Position numbers and translations under genes: made by a program. From assembly GCA_002362735.1 (NCBI GenBank), contig DEUU01000133.1, forward strand, positions 1-16,253: DNA of 16,253 nucleotides. The letters run 5' to 3'. Of the stretch, positions 7,022 to 13,428 are shown one piece after another (within the stretch, counting starts at the first letter, position 1; each line of letters opens with the position of its first letter). The notes beneath the pieces were generated by a model. That model was not told the origin of the DNA and did no database searches. It saw only the letters and a program-made list of their open reading frames with translations. Origin of the DNA: Dehalococcoidia bacterium UBA3254 (GTDB lineage: Bacteria > Chloroflexota > Dehalococcoidia > Dehalococcoidales > UBA3254).

Positions 7022-7144
7022 ATACCCGCGGAAGCGGGTATCTAAATAGTAATCTTAATATAATACTGTAGATTCCTGTCAAAGCCTGTCCTGTACTTGA
7101 TACGGGATCGGGAATGACAAATGAAAAGACCCTGGTGGTCTTTT
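7022..7144 (+). repeat. Palindromic interspersed repeat, copy B, with terminator-like hairpin end
   Basis: Intergenic between the FAH and Rid genes. It contains the same perfect 8-bp palindrome as copy A, ATACCCGC / GCGGGTAT (7022-7029 and 7034-7041). It also has CGGGAATGAC followed by AAATGAAAAGACC (7109-7131). The end forms its own hairpin: AAAAGACC (7124-7131), loop CTGGT, GGTCTTTT (7137-7144). That 8-bp stem flanked by A4 and T4 could act as a weak bidirectional terminator for the FAH gene. A TATAAT at 7059-7064 lacks a good -35. Confidence 0.6.
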
Positions 7145-7180
7145 AGTGTGGCTTGAAACCTGTTAAGGAGGGATAACGAG

Positions 7181-7588
7181 ATGAAAAAGAAGACCTATCC
7201 TTTCACGTACGCCGGTAAAAAACAGCCTTTTGCCCGGTCGGTGGTGGTGGGTGATCTCGTTTTCCTCTCCGGTATGACCGGGCGCATCATAGAGACCGGC
7301 GAGCTTAAATCTGAAAGTCTGGTTGACCAGATGAAAGAAGCTCTGGATAAAATCCGGGCCGCTTTAACAGAAGCCGGAACGTCTATGGACAATATTGTCA
7401 AAATGACGATCTATCTGAGAAATGCCGAAGATGCCGGTCTAATGCATCAGATTGAAAAAGAATACTGGCAAAAATATGCTCCGCGGCTGCTGGAAGAACC
7501 TCCTGCCAGTACTCTGATACAACCGCTTTCCTTGATTATGCCCAACGTGTTGATAGAGATCGATGTGATAGGGGTAATTCCGAGGTAA
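7181..7588 (+). CDS. Rid-family (RidA/YjgF/UK114) protein without the catalytic arginine
   Basis: A 135-residue protein with the chorismate-mutase-like Rid fold: VVVGDLVFLSGMTG near 21-34, QMKEALDKIRAALTEAGTSMDNIVKMTIYLRN (about 50-81, shown in parts), and LIEIDVIGVI at the C-terminus. In RidA enzymes the P-A-R-S segment supplies the Arg that binds the carboxylate of 2-aminoacrylate. Here the segment reads P-P-A-S-T, placing Ser110 where Arg is expected. Imine or enamine deamination of the RidA kind is therefore doubtful, and it more likely belongs to another Rid subfamily. AAGGAGGG precedes ATG 7181. The stop abuts the stop of the converging YraN gene with no spacer. Possible functional pairing with the FAH gene upstream is only positional. 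Confidence 0.85.
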   Translation: MKKKTYPFTYAGKKQPFARSVVVGDLVFLSGMTGRIIETGELKSESLVDQMKEALDKIRAALTEAGTSMDNIVKMTIYLRNAEDAGLMHQIEKEYWQKYAPRLLEEPPASTLIQPLSLIMPNVLIEIDVIGVIPR

Positions 7589-7951
7589 TCACTCTTCTAC
7601 GGCATTCTCGATGATATCAATTCTGTTCACTCGATTTTCGGCATCCAGCTCTACTGCCACCACATCGATTCGCCACGATTCACATGGTTTATTATGGCAC
7701 TGTAGATAAAATTGAGCGCATCGTTTTAAATGGAGCTTCTTATTGAAATTAATAGATTCTTCAGGATTGCCAAATTCCAGTATGGATTTAGTCCGGACCT
7801 CTACAAAAACCAGACAATCGTCTTGGCGGGCAACAATGTCAATTTCGCCATAGGAACAGCGGTAGTTGGTCTCGAGAATATGGTAACCTTTCTTTTTCAG
7901 GAAGTCCCGGGCAAACTTCTCTCCCAGAGCTCCGGTCTGATTACGTTTCAT
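7589..7951 (-). CDS. yraN: YraN/UPF0102 family putative endonuclease-like protein
   Basis: A 120-residue protein starting MKRNQTGALGEKFARDFLKKKGY, followed by NYRCSYGEIDIVARQDDCLVFVEVRTKS. The G-E-I-D-(I/L)-V ... F-V-E-V-(R/K)-x-(R/K) pattern is the restriction-endonuclease-like core (D, E-x-K/R variants) that defines UPF0102. The family is nearly universal in bacteria and usually sits beside rnhB, as it does here. A role in DNA processing is suspected but not established. The ATG overlaps the last 11 bases of rnhB. The third gene of the mnmA-rnhB-yraN unit. Confidence 0.92.
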   Translation of the reverse strand: MKRNQTGALGEKFARDFLKKKGYHILETNYRCSYGEIDIVARQDDCLVFVEVRTKSILEFGNPEESINFNKKLHLKRCAQFYLQCHNKPCESWRIDVVAVELDAENRVNRIDIIENAVEE

Positions 7952-8648
7952 TTTTCCCCTGGTTGGCGCTTATTTCCGAGAGGTCATCAAAAGACATCTG
8001 CGCCAGGTTTCTGACGGGTTGAAATAAACGGCGGTGCAGGGGTGAAGCCCCCAGCTTTTTGAGAGCGGCTACGTGTTCTGCTGTCCCGTATCCTTTGTGC
8101 TGCGCAAAGCCGTAACCCGGATATTTCTTGTCCAATTCAATCATTAAATGGTCACGGAAAACTTTGGCTACGATCGAAGCGCAGGCGATGGAGAAACACA
8201 GCGTGTCGCCGTTTTCTACTCCCTTCTGCGGTAAATTCAAATCTGGAATCGTCAGATAATCGATCAGCAGGTAATCCGGTTGAGGCATTAATTTTCCGAT
8301 CGCTATTCTCATAGCTGTACAGACTGCTTTGGTCATTCCAAGGCTATCAATGAGGTCCGGAGCCACAATTCCGGTCCCTATCGAGACGGCTATCTCGTGA
8401 ATCTGAGGAGAGAGAAATTCACGCTGCTCCGGAGTTAGAAGCTTGCTGTCCTTGACCTGTTTAAACCACTTTGGTTTTCTGTCTACGGGCATGATCACGG
8501 CCGTGGCGATCACCGGTCCGGCCAGACATCCCCGTCCTACCTCATCGATCCCGGCGATGCATTTATAGCCCAGCCGTTCACCGAGCCTTTCTTCTGTGAA
8601 CTTAGGTGAAGATTTCGATTTATTCGATTTCGGCAATGATCCCACCAC
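7941..8648 (-). CDS. rnhB: Ribonuclease HII
   Basis: Hydrolyses RNA in RNA-DNA hybrids and removes single ribonucleotides from DNA. The four carboxylates are all present: D35 and E36 in IAGIDEVGRGCLAGP, D130 in LLIDYL, and D166 in VFRDHLM. The DSKLLTP substrate loop and FAQHKGYGT (181-189) segment of type 2 RNase H are also present. The given start is GTG 8648, overlapping mnmA by 29 bases. The first 20-25 residues are Ser/Lys-rich and not conserved, so an internal TTG at 8636 is also possible. It overlaps yraN by 11 bases, so translation of the three genes is probably coupled. Length (235 residues) is typical. Confidence 0.95.
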   Translation of the reverse strand: MVGSLPKSNKSKSSPKFTEERLGERLGYKCIAGIDEVGRGCLAGPVIATAVIMPVDRKPKWFKQVKDSKLLTPEQREFLSPQIHEIAVSIGTGIVAPDLIDSLGMTKAVCTAMRIAIGKLMPQPDYLLIDYLTIPDLNLPQKGVENGDTLCFSIACASIVAKVFRDHLMIELDKKYPGYGFAQHKGYGTAEHVAALKKLGASPLHRRLFQPVRNLAQMSFDDLSEISANQGKNET

Positions 8649-9663
8649 CTGTTACTTTTTCACCCTGATAAAAGACCACCGATTGTCCCGGAGCGATAGC
8701 TCTCTGCGGTGCGGCTAATTCTATTTCCGCTTTTCCATCCATAACTTGAAGAGTGGCTTTAACCACTGGAGCCCGGTAGCGGACTTTCGCTGTGATTTCC
8801 GTTTTCCCTTCCGGCGGCTTCCCTGAAATCCAGTTTAAATTATTGGCGATGAGTTTGTTTTTAAAAAGCATTGATTCAGGACCGATTACAAGTCGGTTGA
8901 GCTCTTTTTCCAGTCGTATTACGTACAGGCGTTCCCTGGCGCTGACGCCTGTTCCCTGCCTCTGTCCGATAGTATAATAGATCAGACCATTATGCCGGCC
9001 CAGCACTCTACCATCGATATCCACGATTTCTCCGGGCTTCGGACTCGAGTGGGAGGATAAAAACTTCCGGCTGTCATTATCCGGTATGAAGCAGATATCC
9101 TGGCTCTCCTTTCTGCCGGCTGCTGGTAACCCAAGGGAGGCTGCCAGCTGCTTTACTTCGGTTTTATGCATTCCTCCTACCGGGAAGAGTACCCTGGATA
9201 ATTCTTTCTGTCCTAAGACATAGAGAAAATAGGATTGGTCCTTGTTAGTGTCGATTCCTTTGAGTAGATGGTAGGCTGTCTCCGAAGCCTGGACCCGGGC
9301 ATAATGTCCGGTAGCCAGGTAGTCGCCTCCCATTTCACGAACCCGGTCTAGAAGCAGGCCGAATTTGATATTTTTATTGCATTGGATGCATGGATTAGGG
9401 GTCCGGCCCCGGGTGTATTCCTCACAAAAATAATTAATAATCGTGTTCTGAAATTCCTGTTCCAGATGAAGGTAGTGAAGAGGGATATTCAAGATGCGGC
9501 AGGTGCGTTCGAGTTCAGAATGATTGGGTTCCGGTCCTGCTCCGGGGAGAGGTGAAAGCTCAAGATGAATCCCCGCCACTTCATACCCTGCCTGCTGCAA
9601 AAGACAGACGGTGACCGAGGAATCTACGCCTCCGCTCATGGCGGCAAAAACCTTTTTTGACAT
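8620..9663 (-). CDS. mnmA: tRNA-specific 2-thiouridylase MnmA
   Basis: Thiolates U34 of tRNAs for Lys, Glu and Gln, using ATP and a persulfide donor. The PP-loop SGGVDSS is at residues 10-16. The two catalytic cysteines are C92 in RTPNPCIQCN and C191 in SQDICFIP, and the tRNA-binding GQRQGTGV segment is at 233-240. Length (347) is normal. The start is ATG 9663 with no Shine-Dalgarno. Instead a TATAAT ends 6 bases before the ATG, so the message is probably leaderless. It heads the mnmA-rnhB-yraN unit with overlapping junctions. It is divergent from the CPBP gene across 64 bp. Confidence 0.96.
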   Translation of the reverse strand: MSKKVFAAMSGGVDSSVTVCLLQQAGYEVAGIHLELSPLPGAGPEPNHSELERTCRILNIPLHYLHLEQEFQNTIINYFCEEYTRGRTPNPCIQCNKNIKFGLLLDRVREMGGDYLATGHYARVQASETAYHLLKGIDTNKDQSYFLYVLGQKELSRVLFPVGGMHKTEVKQLAASLGLPAAGRKESQDICFIPDNDSRKFLSSHSSPKPGEIVDIDGRVLGRHNGLIYYTIGQRQGTGVSARERLYVIRLEKELNRLVIGPESMLFKNKLIANNLNWISGKPPEGKTEITAKVRYRAPVVKATLQVMDGKAEIELAAPQRAIAPGQSVVFYQGEKVTGGGIIAEIE

Positions 9664-9669
9664 GAATCT

Positions 9670-9699
9670 ATTATAGGAGAAATATCCAAACTAGACCAA
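9670..9699 (-). promoter_or_regulatory. Leaderless promoter of mnmA
   Basis: Minus-strand TATAAT at 9675-9670 and TTGGTC (three matches to TTGACA) at 9699-9694 with an 18-bp spacer. The -10 ends 6 bases from ATG 9663, so the expected transcription start is the A of the ATG. No ribosome site is present. Confidence 0.6.
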
Positions 9700-9721
9700 A
9701 CCGGTTAAGTACTGCTAATAT
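9692..9721 (+). promoter_or_regulatory. Leaderless extended -10 promoter of the CPBP gene
   Basis: TG at 9713-9714 followed by TAATAT (9716-9721) makes an extended -10 six bases before ATG 9728. TAGACC (four matches to TTGACA) at 9692-9697 lies 18 bp upstream. This -35 overlaps the -35 of the divergent mnmA promoter. No Shine-Dalgarno precedes the ATG. Confidence 0.5.
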
Positions 9722-9727
9722 TAAATC

Positions 9728-10531
9728 ATGTCTATGCAACCCGAAACAGGTCAACCGGAAGTCATTCAGCCGGCGCCGGCAATTCCCCCTTCTACCAGCC
9801 GGATCTGGGGAGGTTGGGCGACGGTGGGTCTTGGCGTGGCCATCTTCGCAATCTACTTTGTAGCCCAAAACCTGGTAGCGGTCGCCTTTATCGTTAATTT
9901 GCTGCTTACCGACCAGGGTGGAAATCCTATCCAGTTAATTACAGATTTGCAGACCAACGGTTTCATGGTCTCTATAGCCACCATCGTTTCTGTGATCGCC
10001 GGAACGGGGTTCATCATTCTTTTCACTAAACTGCGTAAAGGGATTACAGTCTTCGAGTATTTGGGATTGAAACCGCTTAATTTAAGGACCTACTTATTTT
10101 TGCCCGTCATAATTATCGTGTTACTCGGGATATTTTTCGGTTTGGACCAGATTATCAAAAGCCCTCAGAGTACAGATTTTGCGATCAATATTTATAAGAC
10201 CAGCGTCTGGCCTCCGTTGCTCTGGATTGCTACAGTGGTTTTTGCTCCGGTTTTTGAGGAAAGCTTTTTCCGAGGTTTCCTATTCGTTGGTTTGAAGCAG
10301 TCTCGCATCGGACCGGTGGGAGCTATAGCCGTGACTTCTCTGGTTTTTGCCTTGCTTCATGCCTTCCAGTACGATTGGTATGGGGTGGTGACCGTGCTGG
10401 TGTTGGGAGTAACTTTTGGTATCGTGCGGCTTAAAACAGGATCTCTTTGGAGCACACTTCTCCTGCATTCCGCCTGGAATTTAATTTCGATGGTACAGAC
10501 AGTCATGGTCGTTAACGGGATCGGCAGCTAA
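9728..10531 (+). CDS. CPBP-family intramembrane glutamic protease (CAAX/Abi type)
   Basis: A 267-residue membrane protein. After a Pro/Gln-rich cytosolic start (1-25) there are about seven hydrophobic segments (approximately 29-60, 80-100, 120-138, 160-175, 195-212, 220-235, 245-262). The three CPBP motifs are intact: F-E-E-S-F-F-R-G-F (E177, E178, R182), F-A-L-L-H (H211) and L-L-H-S-A-W-N (H247, N251). Eukaryotic relatives (Rce1) cleave prenylated CAAX proteins, and bacterial ones act in peptide maturation, bacteriocin immunity or signalling. No substrate peptide gene is visible nearby. The 3' end overlaps the stop of the convergent unknown gene by 4 bp. Two in-frame ATGs (9728, 9734) exist; the first matches the leaderless promoter. 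Confidence 0.88.
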   Translation: MSMQPETGQPEVIQPAPAIPPSTSRIWGGWATVGLGVAIFAIYFVAQNLVAVAFIVNLLLTDQGGNPIQLITDLQTNGFMVSIATIVSVIAGTGFIILFTKLRKGITVFEYLGLKPLNLRTYLFLPVIIIVLLGIFFGLDQIIKSPQSTDFAINIYKTSVWPPLLWIATVVFAPVFEESFFRGFLFVGLKQSRIGPVGAIAVTSLVFALLHAFQYDWYGVVTVLVLGVTFGIVRLKTGSLWSTLLLHSAWNLISMVQTVMVVNGIGS

Positions 10532-10833
10532 TCGAAGACGAAGCAGCCTTTTAATAGCTCTCCGTAGAATTCATCAGAACGGATTCCTGCCGCAATAAGT
10601 TTTTTATTAAATGCCATCACCGTTACTTTTCGACCAATTTTTCTCTGGGTTAACCCGATAGCCGCCCTTCCTTCAAATTCGGTCGAGGTACGGATGAAAG
10701 GCGCCAATTCTTCCAATTCCTTGAGTGGTAAGGTCCGAGTCCGGAATTCTTCCTGGAGTTCAGGGGGCAGACTTTTTACCGCCGGTTCATAATTGGCACG
10801 CATTTTATCCACGATTTCTTCAACAGATAACAT
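10528..10833 (-). CDS. Small unknown protein downstream of panC
   Basis: A 101-residue protein I do not recognise. It is soluble, acidic and Glu-rich in the first half (MLSVEEIVDKMRANYEP, then PPELQEEFRTR) with predicted helices. The second half, GRAAIGLTQRKIGRKVTVMA (about 54-73), looks like alternating beta strands, and it ends in a hydrophobic KGCFVFD. There are no cysteine pairs, signal peptide or transmembrane segment. GGGAG precedes ATG 10833 and the gene lies 11 bp after panC, so it is almost certainly co-transcribed with it. It shares 4 bp of its stop region with the convergent CPBP gene. The coding call rests on the ribosome site, spacing and the fit between flanking genes. Any role in pantothenate synthesis would be guesswork. 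Confidence 0.7.
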   Translation of the reverse strand: MLSVEEIVDKMRANYEPAVKSLPPELQEEFRTRTLPLKELEELAPFIRTSTEFEGRAAIGLTQRKIGRKVTVMAFNKKLIAAGIRSDEFYGELLKGCFVFD

Positions 10834-10844
10834 TTCGTCTCCCT

Positions 10845-11678
10845 TTATTCCAGTACAATATTGTCTATTAACCGAGTCTTGCCGAATTTGACGGCTAGAG
10901 AGATGACTGCCGGGGGATCGGCCTTTTCCAGTTCTTTCAACGAGATTGCGTCAGCAATGCTGATGTATTCGATCTTCCCCAGGGGTTTCTGACGGATCAA
11001 ATCAACCATCGCCTGGCGCAGTTTCCGGGAATCTCTTTCGCCTTCCGTCCACATCACATGGGCGGTGCTGAGGGCTTTAAAAAGTACCGGAGCCTGCTGG
11101 CGCTCTTCCGGACTGAGATAGACATTGCGGCTGCTCATCGCCAGCAAGTCTTTTTCTCTTACGGTCGGCACGACTACCATTTCTGTATTCATGTTTAAAT
11201 CTGTGACCATCTTTTTCACGACTATGCACTGCTGAGCATCCTTTTGCCCGAAATATGACCGCGTAGGTTCAACGATATTAAACAGCTTATTGACTACGGT
11301 AGCTACACCTTTGAAGTGCCCCGGTCGGATCGCTCCCTCCATCTGGTCAGTTACTTTATAGACTTCTACCCAGGTATTGAACCCTTCCGGATAAATTTCT
11401 ACCGGTTTGGGCAAGAAAACGAAATCGGTCTTTTCCTTTTCCAGCATGTCGAAGTCTCTGGGGTAGTCCCTGGGATACCGATCGAAGTCCTCATTGGGGC
11501 CGAACTGGGTCGGATTGACAAAAATACTGACTACCGTGTTGTCATTAGCTTCCCGGGACCGTTTGACCAGGGTCAGGTGGCCTTCGTGGAGGTATCCCAT
11601 GGTAGGTACAAAACCAACTGTCCCTTTCAGTTCATGCCGAATTTTCTTCATCTCTGCCACAGTTTCGATTATTTCCAT
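10845..11678 (-). CDS. panC: Pantothenate synthetase (pantoate-beta-alanine ligase)
   Basis: Joins pantoate and beta-alanine using ATP through a pantoyl-adenylate. The class I tRNA-synthetase-like nucleotide site is complete: PTMGYLHEGH (H31, H34), FVNPTQFGPNEDF (53-65), YFGQKDAQQ (142-150) and the KMSKS-like LAMSSRNVYLS (179-189). Length (277) is typical. ATG 11678 has AAGGAA about 10 bases upstream. Unlike the other pan genes it is not in the DUF2520-panD-panB unit. A terminator (12042-12068) and about 360 bp of repeat-rich DNA separate it from panB. It forms its own unit with the small gene that follows. No pan-type hairpins were seen in front of it. Confidence 0.96.
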   Translation of the reverse strand: MEIIETVAEMKKIRHELKGTVGFVPTMGYLHEGHLTLVKRSREANDNTVVSIFVNPTQFGPNEDFDRYPRDYPRDFDMLEKEKTDFVFLPKPVEIYPEGFNTWVEVYKVTDQMEGAIRPGHFKGVATVVNKLFNIVEPTRSYFGQKDAQQCIVVKKMVTDLNMNTEMVVVPTVREKDLLAMSSRNVYLSPEERQQAPVLFKALSTAHVMWTEGERDSRKLRQAMVDLIRQKPLGKIEYISIADAISLKELEKADPPAVISLAVKFGKTRLIDNIVLE

Positions 11679-11703
11679 AAGATAATTTCCTTCATTTATT
11701 ATT

Positions 11704-11996
11704 TGTCATGGCATCCGATATATCCAGTTCTCTCTTGATAAGGTTGTCATGGGCATCCAGTCTTCCGCCGCAGGCGGATCCGTTGCAACCTTTTTCATGA
11801 CTCAGTTATATCCTCATACAGATCGCGCCACCCGGGATTATTCTCTTCAATTAGCCTCAATTTCTAGTTTCGACGCCAGGCTTTCAACTGCTTTTCCCTA
11901 GAAATTGCAGCAGTTATATCATTGCTTTCTTGATCCCAGCCTTCTCTGGGATGACAAAAAGGTTTACGGGATGACATAATTACTTTTGGGATAACA
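11704..11996. repeat. Repeat-rich intergenic region between panB and panC
   Basis: Nothing coding is seen in the roughly 360 bp between panC and the panB terminator. It holds decayed pieces of the same repeat vocabulary as elsewhere. Two direct copies of TTGTCATGG(G)CATCC lie near 11704 and 11745. Palindromes are TCCGCC / GGCGGA (11764-11778) and ATCCCAG / CTGGGAT (11933-11952). A 10-bp inverted repeat CAATTTCTAG / CTAGAAATTG spans about 11858-11907, with roughly 30 bp between the arms. Three copies of GGGATGACA or GGGATAACA occur at exactly 20-bp intervals (11948, 11968, 11988). These look like nested remnants of short palindromic elements. Any regulatory role for panC is speculative. Confidence 0.5.
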
Positions 11997-12041
11997 TAGT
12001 AGATATACTATAACAATCGTTTCGCTCTGGCAAGGGCAAAC

Positions 12042-12068
12042 AAAAAAGGAGAGGTTTAACCTCTCCTT
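12042..12068 (-). terminator. Intrinsic terminator of the DUF2520-panD-panB operon
   Basis: On the minus strand an 11-bp perfect stem (AAGGAGAGGTT / AACCTCTCCTT, nominal one-base centre) is followed by T6, starting 21 bases after the panB stop. This is a strong rho-independent terminator and marks the operon end. Confidence 0.88.
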
Positions 12069-12088
12069 CGATTTAAACGATAATAATA

Positions 12089-12916
12089 TTATTTCAGGTC
12101 TTTCAGTATTTCCTCATCCATGGAAAAACTGTTCTTTTCTGTCGGAAAAGCACCGGCTTTAACTTCGTTTTGATATTCAGTAACGGCCTTCCTGATGATA
12201 TCCGCTAGCTTGACATATTGTTTGGTGTGCTTGGGGACAAAATCAGTGAATGAACCCAGCATATCATTAATGACCAGTACCTGGCCGTCGCAGCCTATGC
12301 CAGCTCCGATTCCGATAGTAGGGATACTCAATTTTTGGCTTATCAGTGCTGCCAGGGGGGCGGGGACCGTTTCCAGCACCACTGCAAAAGCACCGGCTCT
12401 TTCAACTGCCAGGGCATCCGCTAAAAGCCTTTTGGCGGCTTCGGGGGTTTTACCCTGTATCCGGTGTCCCCCGAGTTGATTAATAGACTGGGGAGTAAGA
12501 CCAATATGCCCCATGACCGGGATTCCGGCATCGACAATTCTTTTTATTCTTTCCTCTACGGTTACGCCACCTTCAAGTTTTACTGCCTGGGCTCCGGCTT
12601 CCTGCATAAATCGAGCGGCATTTTTCATGGCATCTTCGGTACTGATCTGGTAGGTCATGAAGGGCATATCCGCTACGACCAGGGATTTCTTCGTACCTCT
12701 GACCACGGCTTTAGTGTGATGCAGCATGTCTTCCATGGCGACCGGGATCGTAGATTCATAACCCAGCATCACTACTCCGAGGCTGTCGCCAACCAGGATC
12801 AGAGGGAGACCGGCTTCATCGACAATTTTGGCGGTAGAGTAGTCGTAAGCCGTCAGCATGGCGATTTTCTCGCCTTTTTGCTTCATTTCCTTAATCTGAA
12901 TAATGTTAAATCGCAT
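12089..12916 (-). CDS. panB: 3-methyl-2-oxobutanoate hydroxymethyltransferase
   Basis: Makes ketopantoate from 2-oxoisovalerate and 5,10-methylene-tetrahydrofolate, the first step of pantothenate synthesis. The Mg-binding residues are D44 (LVGDSLG), D83 (VADMPF) and E115 (KLEGG). The catalytic base is E182 (LETVP). HIGLTPQS (137-144) and IGIGAGIGCDGQVLV (201-215) are family signatures. Length (275) is typical of the (beta/alpha)8 decamer family. GGGAGAA precedes ATG 12916. It is the last gene of the unit, 119 bp after panD, followed directly by the terminator. The gap to panD has a small CTTCCC/GGGAAG hairpin (13004-13019) without a T-run. Confidence 0.97.
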   Translation of the reverse strand: MRFNIIQIKEMKQKGEKIAMLTAYDYSTAKIVDEAGLPLILVGDSLGVVMLGYESTIPVAMEDMLHHTKAVVRGTKKSLVVADMPFMTYQISTEDAMKNAARFMQEAGAQAVKLEGGVTVEERIKRIVDAGIPVMGHIGLTPQSINQLGGHRIQGKTPEAAKRLLADALAVERAGAFAVVLETVPAPLAALISQKLSIPTIGIGAGIGCDGQVLVINDMLGSFTDFVPKHTKQYVKLADIIRKAVTEYQNEVKAGAFPTEKNSFSMDEEILKDLK

Positions 12917-13035
12917 AAGATTCTCCCGAAACCGCTATTTATTCTTCTGGTTATTTCAACCTTGCTTTTATACCTCGGCGGAATATGGAGCTCTTTTTCC
13001 TATCTTCCCCTGAGGGAAGCATCCAGGGTTTGTAC

Positions 13036-13428
13036 CTAATTCCCTCTTAAAATATCCAGCGCTTCATCCATGACACCCTTGGTGTGGGTAATCCGGTTCT
13101 TTTCATCTACATAGACTAACCTGGGATGATAGTCTCGGCATTGAGCTTCTTCCAATTCGTGGTAGGTCAGGATGATGACGATATCACCCTTGGCGACCAT
13201 CCGGGCGGCAGCGCCGTTTAAACAAATGTCACCCTCGTTCTCTTTACCTTCAATAGCGTAGGTGTGAAAACGGGCGCCGTTGTTGATGTTGAGAATATGC
13301 ACCTGCTCGTAAGGCAGGATATCCGCCGCTTCCATCAGGGTTTTATCGATGGTGACGCTGCCTTCATAGGCGATGTTTCCGTCCGTGACTCTGGCGCGAT
13401 GGATTTTGCTCTTTAGCATTGTACGCAT
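13036..13428 (-). CDS. panD: Aspartate 1-decarboxylase (pyruvoyl-dependent)
   Basis: Converts aspartate to beta-alanine. It begins MRTMLKSKIHRARVT, the standard PanD N-terminus. The self-cleavage site is Gly23-Ser24 in AYEGSVTID, which generates the pyruvoyl group on the alpha chain. Other signatures are NGARFHTYAIEG (50-61) and NGAAARMVAKGD (71-82, with the conserved Gly/Ala-rich loop). Length (130) is normal. ATG 13428 overlaps the end of the DUF2520 gene by 16 bases, with GAGGGAA upstream, indicating translational coupling. Confidence 0.97.
   Translation of the reverse strand: MRTMLKSKIHRARVTDGNIAYEGSVTIDKTLMEAADILPYEQVHILNINNGARFHTYAIEGKENEGDICLNGAAARMVAKGDIVIILTYHELEEAQCRDYHPRLVYVDEKNRITHTKGVMDEALDILRGN

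Noticed and set aside
11316..11738. 140-residue open frame on the plus strand opposite panC
   Set aside because: Antisense to the conserved panC core with no initiation signals or recognisable domain.
13004..13019. CTTCCC/GGGAAG hairpin between panD and panB as a terminator
   Set aside because: Six-base stem with no following T-run on the minus strand. panB would then be orphaned although the real terminator lies after it.
12464..13039. 191-residue open frame on the plus strand opposite panB
   Set aside because: Antisense shadow of a well-defined panB. No ribosome site, no family resemblance, and its N-terminal part mirrors conserved panB codons.
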